14,784 nt of DNA from positions 1-14,784 of the forward strand of contig DIAS01000152.1 in NCBI GenBank assembly GCA_002415855.1. Direction: 5' to 3'. The notes below the pieces were generated by a model, which worked only from the letters and a program-made list of their open reading frames with translations, had not been told where the DNA came from and searched no databases. Numbering within the stretch: position 1 is the stretch's first letter; each line of letters starts with the position of its first letter. The translations under genes were made by a program, and so were the position numbers. The stretch comes from Bacteroidales bacterium UBA5072 (GTDB lineage Bacteria; Bacteroidota; Bacteroidia; Bacteroidales; UBA10428). Shown piece by piece: positions 6,367 through 14,072 of the stretch.

Positions 6367-7719
6367 ATGCCCAAAGTTTTTAAAATCAGAAAGGGTTTGA
6401 ATATTAACCTGGCCGGTAAAGCGGACAAGTTTTTCGGCAAGACAAATCCATCGGAGTTCTACGGCGTTAAACCCGCAGATTTTCATGGTCTGGTTCCCAG
6501 GCTTGAGGTCAGGGAAGGATCGGTGGTGAAAGCAGGTTCTCCCTTATTTGTCGATAAGAATAATCCTGAACTCCGGTTTACCTCGCCGGTCAGCGGTACT
6601 GTAACTTCCATTAACCGGGGTGAAAGAAGGGTGATCCTCGAGGTAATTGTAAAAGCAGACAATACGTTGGAATATGAATCTTTCCGGACCGGCAATCCGC
6701 TGGCAATGTCGCGGGAAGAAATTACCGACAATCTGCTGAAAAGCGGATTATGGCCTTGCCTCAGGCAACGGCCTTACAACATTATTGCCGTTCCGCATGA
6801 TATACCCAAATCTGTTTTTGTTTCAGCTTTTGATACGGCGCCACTGGCCCCCGACTACGATTTTATTGTACAGGGAGCTGAAGCCGATTTTCAAACCGGC
6901 ATCAATGCCTTGTCCCGTTTGACTTCAGGCAAGGTTCATATTAATGTAAGCGATGAGTATCCCGCCTCACCGGCATTTACCAAAGCACTGAATGCACAGA
7001 CCAACTATTTCAGAGGGCCTCATCCGGCAGGCAATCCGAGTGTCCAGATCCAGCGGATTGATCCAATTAACAAAGGAGAAGTCGTCTGGGTTGTTTCTCC
7101 ACAGGATGTTATCACCATCGGCAGACTTTTTACCAAAGGTGTGTATGATGCCTCAAAACTTATTGCAATGACCGGTTCGGAGGTCAATAATCCCCGGTAT
7201 TACAGGATAATCGGCGGAGCTTCGATAAAAAGTCTTACGGACGGGAACGTCAGTAAATCTGTTCACAGGTACATCAGCGGGAATGCACTGACCGGTACGA
7301 GGGTCTCTCACAACGGATTTATCGGGTTTTATGATGCACAGATCACCGTACTGCCCGAGGGAGATCACTATGAATTTCTGGGCTGGGCTTCACCAGGCTT
7401 TAACAAGTATAGCTTTTCCCGTTCTTTCTGGTCATGGCTTTTTACAGACCGGCAGTACAAACTGGACACCAACTTAAACGGGGGGCACCGGCCTTTTGTA
7501 TTGACCGGATTATACGAAAAGGTATTTCCGATGAATATATATCCGATGCAGCTGCTAAAGGCTATCATTGCGGAAGATGTGGATCAGATGGAAAGGCTCG
7601 GTATCTATGAGGTTGTTGAGGAGGATTTTGCCTTGTGTGAATTTGTGTGCCCTTCCAAAACGGAGATGCAGGTTCTTTTACGCAAGGGACTGGACCTGAT
7701 GAAGCAGGAAATGAGTTAA
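6367..7719 (+). CDS. nqrA: Na+-translocating NADH:quinone oxidoreductase subunit A
   Basis: NqrA is the large peripheral cytoplasmic subunit of the Na+-pumping NADH:quinone oxidoreductase and contributes to quinone binding beside NqrB. The 450-residue length matches the family. Hallmarks are the N-terminal KIRKGLNINLAG, a barrel-sandwich (biotinyl/lipoyl-like) segment at about 47-95 (EVREGSVVKAGSPLF, FTSPVSGTV), RQRPYN and VPHDIPKSVF in the middle, and a C-terminal region ending ALCEFVCPSKTEMQVLLRKG. No membrane segment is seen, as expected. It is the first gene of nqrABCDEF-apbE, with 22 bases to nqrB. The ATG at 6367 is the family start and agrees with the candidate promoter just upstream. 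Confidence 0.97.
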   Translation: MPKVFKIRKGLNINLAGKADKFFGKTNPSEFYGVKPADFHGLVPRLEVREGSVVKAGSPLFVDKNNPELRFTSPVSGTVTSINRGERRVILEVIVKADNTLEYESFRTGNPLAMSREEITDNLLKSGLWPCLRQRPYNIIAVPHDIPKSVFVSAFDTAPLAPDYDFIVQGAEADFQTGINALSRLTSGKVHINVSDEYPASPAFTKALNAQTNYFRGPHPAGNPSVQIQRIDPINKGEVVWVVSPQDVITIGRLFTKGVYDASKLIAMTGSEVNNPRYYRIIGGASIKSLTDGNVSKSVHRYISGNALTGTRVSHNGFIGFYDAQITVLPEGDHYEFLGWASPGFNKYSFSRSFWSWLFTDRQYKLDTNLNGGHRPFVLTGLYEKVFPMNIYPMQLLKAIIAEDVDQMERLGIYEVVEEDFALCEFVCPSKTEMQVLLRKGLDLMKQEMS

Positions 7720-7741
7720 AACAATTAATCATCCCAAATTC

Positions 7742-8917
7742 ATGAAGTCATTACGAAAATTCATTGACAGAATAAAGCCTGATTTTGCTGAGGGAGGCAG
7801 ATTCGGGAAGTTCCGGTCCACATTCGATGCATTCGAGACCTTTCTTTTCGTTCCCAACAAGGTAACGCAATCCGGTGCGCATATACGGGACAGTCTGGAT
7901 ATGAAACGAACCATGACGGTAGTAATTATTGCCCTGATCCCTGCTTTGCTTTTTGGAATGTACAATGCCGGGTATCAGCATTTTCTCTCGCTTGGAGAAA
8001 CCGCCACTTTCCGGCAGGTCTTTGGATTCGGTTTTCTGAAAGTTTTGCCCATCATTATTGTATCCTATGTTACCGGTTTGGCCATCGAGTTTATTTTTGC
8101 CCAGGTGCGGGGACATGAAGTGAATGAGGGATTCCTGGTAAGTGGTATGCTGATACCGCTTGTAATGCCTGTAGATGTTTCACTCTGGATGGTTGTGGTG
8201 TCAACGGTTTTTGCCGTTATCATCGGTAAAGAAGTCTTCGGAGGTACCGGAATGAATGTTTTAAACCCGGCACTTACTGCCAGAGCTTTTCTGTTCTTCG
8301 CTTATCCGTCTGAAATGACCGGCGATAAAGTATGGATTGCAGGACTGGCGAAAGGAGAAAATGTAATCGATGGTTTCTCCGGTGCTACCCCACTCGGAAA
8401 CCTGGCCCAGGGGATCACAGAGCATCTTCCCAACAATCTCGATGCCTTCCTTGGATTTATCCCGGGTTCGATTGGTGAGACTTCCAAGGTGGCAATTTTG
8501 ATCGGGGCATTTATTCTTTTATATACTGGAATCGGCAGTTGGAAGATCATGCTGTCAACATTCGCCGGGGGGCTGATTATGGGTCTTATATTCAATGCCT
8601 TTCCGGCAAATGATTACATGACCCTTCCTGCTTACCAGCACTTTCTTTACGGAGGTTTTGCCTTTGGAGCCGTATTTATGGCGACGGACCCTGTAACCGC
8701 TTCTCAAACCGAGACCGGCAAGTGGATCTATGGGTTACTCACAGGGATGCTGGCTATCCTTATCCGCGTGCTCAACCCCGCCTATCCCGAAGGAATGATG
8801 CTTGCCATCCTGTTGATGAATGTTTTTGCGCCACTGATTGATTACTATGTGGTGGAATCAAATATCAGCCGTCGATTGAAACGACTGAAGAAGGCAACGG
8901 TTAAGAATGTTAAATAA
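7742..8917 (+). CDS. nqrB: Na+-translocating NADH:quinone oxidoreductase subunit B
   Basis: NqrB is the main membrane subunit. It carries a covalently bound FMN and riboflavin and takes part in Na+ movement and quinone reduction. The 391-residue protein begins with the family's cytoplasmic N-terminal stretch and then has multiple membrane segments (about ten in the family). The FMN attachment motif is DGFSGATPL at 210-218, with Thr216 as the residue expected to form the phosphoester bond. Other conserved stretches are GKEVFGGTGMNVLNPALTAR at 162-181 and MATDPVTASQTETGKWIYG at 313-331. The flavin is installed by an ApbE enzyme, which is encoded at the end of this same operon. The spacing to nqrC is 18 bases, and no Shine-Dalgarno precedes the ATG. 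Confidence 0.97.
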   Translation: MKSLRKFIDRIKPDFAEGGRFGKFRSTFDAFETFLFVPNKVTQSGAHIRDSLDMKRTMTVVIIALIPALLFGMYNAGYQHFLSLGETATFRQVFGFGFLKVLPIIIVSYVTGLAIEFIFAQVRGHEVNEGFLVSGMLIPLVMPVDVSLWMVVVSTVFAVIIGKEVFGGTGMNVLNPALTARAFLFFAYPSEMTGDKVWIAGLAKGENVIDGFSGATPLGNLAQGITEHLPNNLDAFLGFIPGSIGETSKVAILIGAFILLYTGIGSWKIMLSTFAGGLIMGLIFNAFPANDYMTLPAYQHFLYGGFAFGAVFMATDPVTASQTETGKWIYGLLTGMLAILIRVLNPAYPEGMMLAILLMNVFAPLIDYYVVESNISRRLKRLKKATVKNVK

Positions 8918-8935
8918 ACGGTAAATGCACAGACC

Positions 8936-9661
8936 ATGAAAGTCCAAAGCAATTCCTATACCTTTCTTTATTCGACTGTAGTTGTCCTTGTGGTGGCCAC
9001 CGGACTGGCCATTGTATCTACCGCACTGCAACCGGCACAGGTAAAGAATGTTGAAATTGAGAAGAAGCAGAATATCCTCACTTCATTGCGTGTGTCATCA
9101 GACAGAAACAACGCTGAAAAATTGTATAAAGACTATATTAAGGATAGTTATACGCTTAATGCCAGGGGTGAAAAGGTGGCAGGGATAGATCCTTTCGGGA
9201 TTAACCTGCGCGAAGAAATGAAAAAGTCGGCCGGTGACAGGAATCTTCCTGCCTTTGAAGCCGTAAAGGGCGACAGCAATTTCCTGGTGATACCGGTTTA
9301 TGGGAAAGGACTGTGGGGACCCATCTGGGGATATATCTCATTCCGGAGAGATACGGCATCAGCAGCAGGACTTCCCCATTACAATACCATCTATGGTGTG
9401 ATGTTTGACCATAAAGGTGAGACTCCCGGTCTTGGAGCAGAGATCAATCAGCCCTTTTTCATGTTGCCGTTCCGGGGTAAAAAGATCTTTGACCCCAAGG
9501 GAGTGTTTGTTTCAATTGATGTTGTAAAGGGTGGGGCTGATCCGGCATCGGAGCATGAAGTAGATGCCATTTCCGGCGGCACCATTACCAGCAAAGGCCT
9601 GCAGGCCATGATCGATTCATGCCTTGTAAGCTACCAGACTTACTTTAAAATGAACAATTGA
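8936..9661 (+). CDS. nqrC: Na+-translocating NADH:quinone oxidoreductase subunit C
   Basis: NqrC is anchored by one N-terminal membrane helix (about residues 9-30) and exposes a periplasmic FMN-binding domain. The 241-residue protein shows LWGPIWGYISF at 126-136, GETPGLGAEI at 161-170 and the flavinylation site EVDAISGGTITSKGLQAM at 208-225. Thr216 of SGGT is the expected FMN acceptor. The usual motif is SGAT; here Ala is replaced by Gly. I believe this is frequent in Bacteroidota NqrC, so it is probably functional. It lies between nqrB and nqrD with gaps of 18 and 13 bases. Length and order are standard. Confidence 0.96.
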   Translation: MKVQSNSYTFLYSTVVVLVVATGLAIVSTALQPAQVKNVEIEKKQNILTSLRVSSDRNNAEKLYKDYIKDSYTLNARGEKVAGIDPFGINLREEMKKSAGDRNLPAFEAVKGDSNFLVIPVYGKGLWGPIWGYISFRRDTASAAGLPHYNTIYGVMFDHKGETPGLGAEINQPFFMLPFRGKKIFDPKGVFVSIDVVKGGADPASEHEVDAISGGTITSKGLQAMIDSCLVSYQTYFKMNN

Positions 9662-9674
9662 TGATTATTGCCCT

Positions 9675-10289
9675 ATGAAGAATCTGAAATTACTGATCAA
9701 TCCGCTGAACAACGAGAATCCGATCACGGTACAGGTATTGGGAATCTGTTCGGCGCTTGCAGTCACAGTGCAAATGAAGCCTGCCATTGTGATGGCACTT
9801 TCGGTAACGGTAGTGACTGCTTTCTCCAATCTGATCATTTCACTGGGCAGGAATACCATTCCTCCGCGCATCAGGATTATCATCCAACTTGTGGTTGTGG
9901 CTTTCCTTGTCATTGTAGTCGACCAGATCCTCAAGGCATATGTGTATGATGTAAGCAAGAAATTATCCGTCTTTGTCGGTTTGATCATCACCAACTGCAT
10001 CCTGATGGGTCGCCTCGAGGCCTTCGCGATGAGCAACAAGCCCTGGGAGTCCTTCCTCGACGGTATAGGGAATGGCGCGGGGTACGGACTTATCCTGATA
10101 GCCTTGTCCACCATGCGGGAATTATTGGGAAGCGGTTCCCTGATGGGATACCAGGTTATCCCGGAAAGTATTTACAATCTCGGCTACAAAGACAACGGCA
10201 TGATGATCTTGCCCCCCATGGCACTTATTACGGTAGGTGTCATCATTTGGATACAGAGAAGCTATAACAGGAAACTCATTGAGAAATAA
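9675..10289 (+). CDS. nqrD: Na+-translocating NADH:quinone oxidoreductase subunit D
   Basis: NqrD is a six-helix membrane subunit that pairs with NqrE in an inverted-topology arrangement; cysteines from both coordinate an iron (2Fe-2S) centre within the membrane. The 204-residue protein begins NLKLLINPLNNENPI and retains the two family cysteines: Cys25 in LGICSALAV and Cys108 in IITNCILMGR. Further family stretches are EAFAMSNKPWESFLDGIGNG and TMRELLGSGSLMG. The ATG at 9675 is 13 bases after the nqrC stop. Nothing unusual is seen. Confidence 0.97.
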   Translation: MKNLKLLINPLNNENPITVQVLGICSALAVTVQMKPAIVMALSVTVVTAFSNLIISLGRNTIPPRIRIIIQLVVVAFLVIVVDQILKAYVYDVSKKLSVFVGLIITNCILMGRLEAFAMSNKPWESFLDGIGNGAGYGLILIALSTMRELLGSGSLMGYQVIPESIYNLGYKDNGMMILPPMALITVGVIIWIQRSYNRKLIEK

Positions 10290-10316
10290 CTGTCAATTAA
10301 CTTGAATCTTCAGGTC

Positions 10317-10934
10317 ATGGAAAATCTGTTTAATTTATTTGTGCGGAATGTTTTCACGGAGAACATGGTATTCGCCTATTTCCTGGGCATGTGTTCCTTC
10401 CTGGCTGTCTCAAAAACCGTTAAAACTTCTGTGGGTTTGGGAATCGCGGTTATTTTTGTGATTACGGTCACGGTGCCGGTAAACTGGCTGATGGAAAACT
10501 ACCTGCTCAAAGCAGGTGCTCTCAAATGGCTGGGCCCGTCTTTTGAAAACGTAGATCTCAGCTTCCTGAGCTTTCTGCTGTTTATTGCTGTAATAGCCGC
10601 TATTGTGCAGCTGATCGAAATGGTGGTGGAGAAAGCGGCACCCGCACTTTACAACGCCCTTGGTATTTTTCTGCCGCTGATAGCAGTGAACTGTGCGGTT
10701 CTGGGTGCGGCTCTGTTCATGCAGGAAAGAGAATACGGCACTATTGCTGAAGCCACCGTGTACGGCTTTGGTGCTGGTTTTGGCTGGGCGCTGGCTATCG
10801 TCGTGCTGGCCGCAATACGCGAAAAACTCAAGTATTCGAATATTCCGGCACCTTTAAGAGGCCTTGGTCTGGCTTTCATCCTGACCGGACTACTCGCAAT
10901 AGCCTTTATGGGATTCAGCGGAATTAAGATCTAG
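10317..10934 (+). CDS. nqrE: Na+-translocating NADH:quinone oxidoreductase subunit E
   Basis: NqrE is the partner of NqrD and shares the intramembrane iron site. I place the start at ATG 10317 (205 residues; MENLFNLFVRNVFTENMVFA), because this is the family N-terminus. A TTG five codons upstream (10302) would only add an unsupported extension. The two conserved cysteines are Cys26 (LGMCSFLAVSK) and Cys126 (AVNCAVLG). Six hydrophobic segments are visible, with IEMVVEKAAPALYNALGIFL in the middle and the C-terminal GLAFILTGLLAIAFMGFSG. Gaps of 27 bases on each side keep it in the operon. Confidence 0.97.
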   Translation: MENLFNLFVRNVFTENMVFAYFLGMCSFLAVSKTVKTSVGLGIAVIFVITVTVPVNWLMENYLLKAGALKWLGPSFENVDLSFLSFLLFIAVIAAIVQLIEMVVEKAAPALYNALGIFLPLIAVNCAVLGAALFMQEREYGTIAEATVYGFGAGFGWALAIVVLAAIREKLKYSNIPAPLRGLGLAFILTGLLAIAFMGFSGIKI

Positions 10935-10961
10935 TAGCATTACATTGAAAACGATTGATTT

Positions 10962-12206
10962 ATGGGCCTTGGACAAATTATCCTGCTAAGCATCACCGTC
11001 TTTCTCGGAATAACTCTCCTGCTGGTCGGGATGCTGTTGTATGCAAAGTCAAAGCTAACAGCCGGCGGCACGGTAAAGCTGAAGATAAACGATGAGAAAG
11101 AACTGGAAGTTGCTCCCGGTTCAACCCTGTTGTCTACCCTTTCGCAGGAAAAACTCTACCTTCCTTCGGCATGCGGTGGGGGTGGTACCTGTGGTTTATG
11201 CCGTTGCCAGATCACAAGTGGCGGGGGTTCAATATTGCCCACAGAGCTTGGCTTCTTTAACCGAAAACAGGTACACGACCACTGGCGCCTGGGTTGCCAG
11301 GTGAAAGTCAGGGAAGACATGGAAATTCACGTTCCCGAAGAGGTGCTGGGTATCAGGAAGTGGGAATGCGAAGTGGTTTCCAACCGTAATGTTGCCACAT
11401 TCATAAAAGAATTTGTTGTTAAGCTGCCCCCGGGTGAATCACTGCATTTTAAATCGGGGGGCTATATCCAGATTGATGTTCCGCCCTATACAATGAGCTT
11501 CCGCGATATTGAAGTGGAATCCCAGTACAGGGATGAGTGGGATAAATACAGAATGTGGGACCTGGGGATGAAAAACACAGAGGAGACCTTCAGGGCATAT
11601 TCCATGGCCAATCATCCCGCCGAAGGCGATATTGTGATGCTTAACATAAGAATTGCAACACCTCCATGGGACAATTCCGCAGGTACATTTAAAAACAATC
11701 CGCCCGGCATCTGTTCATCCTATATATTCTCAAGGAAACCCGGTGATAAAGTTGTTGTATCAGGCCCATACGGTGAGTTTTTTATCAAAGATACGGGACG
11801 CGAAATGGTATACATCGGAGGAGGTGCCGGAATGGCACCGTTAAGGTCACATATCTTTCACCTGTTCCATACCCTGAAAACCGACAGGAAGGTTTCCTAT
11901 TGGTATGGTGCAAGATCAAAACGGGAAGTTTTCTATGAAAAGGAATTCAAAGCAATCGAAAAGCAATTCCCGAACTTTAAGTTCAACATTGCATTATCCG
12001 AACCTGTTCCCGAAGATAAATGGAAGGGATATACCGGATTTATCCACCAGGTGCTTTACGAAGAATACCTGAACAAACATGAATCTCCCGAAGATGTAGA
12101 GTTCTATCTTTGCGGACCTCCCATGATGAATGATGCGGTGCAGAAAATGCTCTATGATCTGGGTGTTCCGGATGAGATGGTGGCTTTTGACGATTTCGGA
12201 GGCTAA
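10962..12206 (+). CDS. nqrF: Na+-translocating NADH:quinone oxidoreductase subunit F (NADH dehydrogenase)
   Basis: NqrF is the electron entry subunit: it oxidises NADH through FAD and a 2Fe-2S cluster. One membrane helix lies at about residues 5-27. A ferredoxin domain (about 36-130) has cluster ligands Cys71, Cys77, Cys80 and Cys112 in SACGGGGTCGLCRC and GCQV. The FAD motif is RAYSMANHP at 211-219. The NADH-binding part has GGGAGMAPLRSH at 286-297, FYLCGPPMMNDAV at 381-393, and the family's C-terminal DDFGG. The length of 414 residues is typical. The ATG at 10962 lies 27 bases after nqrE, and apbE starts 14 bases after its stop. Confidence 0.97.
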   Translation: MGLGQIILLSITVFLGITLLLVGMLLYAKSKLTAGGTVKLKINDEKELEVAPGSTLLSTLSQEKLYLPSACGGGGTCGLCRCQITSGGGSILPTELGFFNRKQVHDHWRLGCQVKVREDMEIHVPEEVLGIRKWECEVVSNRNVATFIKEFVVKLPPGESLHFKSGGYIQIDVPPYTMSFRDIEVESQYRDEWDKYRMWDLGMKNTEETFRAYSMANHPAEGDIVMLNIRIATPPWDNSAGTFKNNPPGICSSYIFSRKPGDKVVVSGPYGEFFIKDTGREMVYIGGGAGMAPLRSHIFHLFHTLKTDRKVSYWYGARSKREVFYEKEFKAIEKQFPNFKFNIALSEPVPEDKWKGYTGFIHQVLYEEYLNKHESPEDVEFYLCGPPMMNDAVQKMLYDLGVPDEMVAFDDFGG

Positions 12207-12220
12207 TTATCATCTTGGAA

Positions 12221-13249
12221 ATGAAAACCAGGAAATTCTTGTGGCAGCTTGCCATTTTCACCAGTATGCTACTTCTGGCATCTGTGTTCGTCATTTCTTC
12301 GAGACACGGTGAATACAAAAGCATGGCAGGTTTTGCACAGGGAACAACTTATCACATCACCTATGAAAGTAAGAAAGGAGAGGACCTGCAGGCTCTGATT
12401 GATTCCCTGCTTGCTGATTTCGATATGTCCCTCTCCGTTTATCAACCCCGTTCCTTGATCTCAAGAATCAACCGGAATGAACCCGGGATTGCCGTTGATG
12501 ATAAATTCAAAGCCGTCTTTGATAAGTCGCTTGAGGTTTACCGGAAAACTGACGGAGCTTTTGATATCACGGTAGGACCCATCGTGAATGCCATTGGATT
12601 TGGCAGTTCCGATACGGTAAGTGTGGACAGCATGCTGATCGACAGTCTCCTGCAATTTGTGGGAATGGAAAAAGTCAGTTTACAGGGAAAAACACTGGTG
12701 AAAAAGGACAATAATGTCATTCTCGATGTAAATGCAATTGCACAGGGGTATTCGGTCGACCTGGCCGCTGCTTTGTTTGAAAACCTTGGAATAAAAAACT
12801 ATCTGATCGAAATCGGCGGTGAGGTCAGGGCAAAGGGCAAAAATGAACGGAACCAGCGATGGCGGATTGGCATTGACAAGCCGGTTGAAGGAAATATGAT
12901 TCCAGGAACGGATCTGCAGGCAATCATAAGGTTGAAAAACCGTTCCCTGGCTACATCGGGTAACTACAGGAAATTCTATGAAAAGAACGGGATCAAGTTT
13001 GTGCATACCATTAATCCCAAAACCGGATACCCGGTTATCTCCAGCCTGCTGAGCGCAACAGTTATAGCACGTGATTGCATGACTGCGGATGCTTATGCGA
13101 CAGCTTTTATGGTATTCGGATTGGACCGTTCCATTTCATTTCTGAAAGAAAACAAGTATCTGGATGCCTACCTGATTTATGCCGATGAGGAGGGGAAGTT
13201 CCGTGTATACAGCACCAGGGGAATGCAGGAGTTTATTGATGAACAGTAA
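12221..13249 (+). CDS. apbE: FAD:protein FMN transferase (ApbE)
   Basis: ApbE splits FAD and attaches FMN through a phosphoester bond to a Thr in the flavinylation motif of target proteins, here most likely NqrB and NqrC encoded upstream. I use ATG 12221 (342 residues) rather than an in-frame TTG two codons earlier. Residues about 6-26 form an N-terminal signal or anchor with no lipobox Cys, so the enzyme should face the periplasm. Motifs in order: FAQGTTYHI (38-46), FDITVGPIVNAIGFG (114-128), DVNAIAQGYSVD (169-180), IEIGGEVRAKG (196-206), HTINPKTGYP (262-271) and the Mg2+-site region DCMTADAYATAFMVFG (285-300). It is the last gene of the nqr operon, 14 bases after nqrF, and converges with the hydrolase gene. 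Confidence 0.95.
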   Translation: MKTRKFLWQLAIFTSMLLLASVFVISSRHGEYKSMAGFAQGTTYHITYESKKGEDLQALIDSLLADFDMSLSVYQPRSLISRINRNEPGIAVDDKFKAVFDKSLEVYRKTDGAFDITVGPIVNAIGFGSSDTVSVDSMLIDSLLQFVGMEKVSLQGKTLVKKDNNVILDVNAIAQGYSVDLAAALFENLGIKNYLIEIGGEVRAKGKNERNQRWRIGIDKPVEGNMIPGTDLQAIIRLKNRSLATSGNYRKFYEKNGIKFVHTINPKTGYPVISSLLSATVIARDCMTADAYATAFMVFGLDRSISFLKENKYLDAYLIYADEEGKFRVYSTRGMQEFIDEQ

Positions 13250-13259
13250 ACAAATGCAT

Positions 13260-14072
13260 TTATTCTGCTGTGTTAATAAAGGACCTGATCGCCTCCAGGA
13301 ACGCCACCGGCTGCTCAGCATGAACCCAGTGACCGGATCCGGCAATGGTAATAAGCTGCGCCCGTGGAAAAGTATGCCTGATGGCTTCTTCGTCACGTCT
13401 CCGGATATAGCCTGAATATTCTCCTTTGATAAACAGCAAAGGGAAGTCCTGAATAACCTGTTCGCCTGAATTTTCGCCAGGGATCACACCGGCAAAAATC
13501 GCCGGCAGATTGTCTGCAAGTGCCTGTATATTCATTGCCCAGTAAAAGCTGCCATCTGCGGATCGCTTGAGATTCTTCAGCAGGAACTGACGTATAGCAG
13601 GCGGGGCAATTGTTTTCAGCAGAATTCTGTCAGCTTCGTCCCGGCTCGAAAGTTGCTCCGGATGCACCGATAACAGCGACCGGATAATCCTTTCGTGAGT
13701 GACACTTTCTGTTGAATCGGACCGGCTGCTATATTGCAGGGGTGAGATATCAACAACGATCATTTTTACAATCATTTCGGGGTACTTGATCCCAAAGGCA
13801 AGTGCTGTCTTCCCGCCCATGGAATGACCCATGATAATTGCCCTTTCAAGGTTGTGCTTTTGCATAAACCCATGAAGGTCTTCCCGCATTACATCATAGT
13901 TGTGGTCAGCATGGTGGGGTGAATGACCGTGATTTCGCTGGTCGATCAGGTATACGGTGTGGTTCGCCGACAATTCCCGTGCAATGGAATACCAGTTGTC
14001 CGATGATCCGTACAAACCGTGCAGAATTATCAATGGATCACCTTTGCCGGATTTCCTGAAAAACAATTCCAT
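13260..14072 (-). CDS. Alpha/beta hydrolase, YbfF-type esterase
   Basis: This 270-residue cytoplasmic alpha/beta hydrolase has no signal peptide. The oxyanion-hole region is LHGLYGSSDNW (17-27). DQRNHGHSPH (44-53) is typical of the YbfF/esterase group. The nucleophile elbow is GHSMGG with Ser84, the probable acid is Asp108 in VVDISPLQY (placed as in YbfF), and the His is His248 in GSGHWVHAEQP. The whole order matches small acyl-ester hydrolases. The natural substrate is unknown; the family takes short acyl esters and acyl-CoA-like compounds in vitro. Its ATG shares one base with the pdxJ stop (TGATG), which suggests translational coupling. The functional link to vitamin B6 synthesis is unclear. 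It ends 10 bases from the convergent apbE stop. Confidence 0.88.
   Translation of the reverse strand: MELFFRKSGKGDPLIILHGLYGSSDNWYSIARELSANHTVYLIDQRNHGHSPHHADHNYDVMREDLHGFMQKHNLERAIIMGHSMGGKTALAFGIKYPEMIVKMIVVDISPLQYSSRSDSTESVTHERIIRSLLSVHPEQLSSRDEADRILLKTIAPPAIRQFLLKNLKRSADGSFYWAMNIQALADNLPAIFAGVIPGENSGEQVIQDFPLLFIKGEYSGYIRRRDEEAIRHTFPRAQLITIAGSGHWVHAEQPVAFLEAIRSFINTAE

Noticed and set aside
10302..10316. Upstream TTG start for nqrE
   Set aside because: The family N-terminus begins at the ATG at 10317, and the extension is not supported by homology as I know it.
12215..12220. Upstream TTG start for apbE
   Set aside because: An ATG two codons later gives a normal signal-peptide start (MKTRKFLW).
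13250..13259. Intrinsic terminator between apbE and the hydrolase gene
   Set aside because: Only 10 bases separate the stops, and no stem followed by a T-tract is visible.
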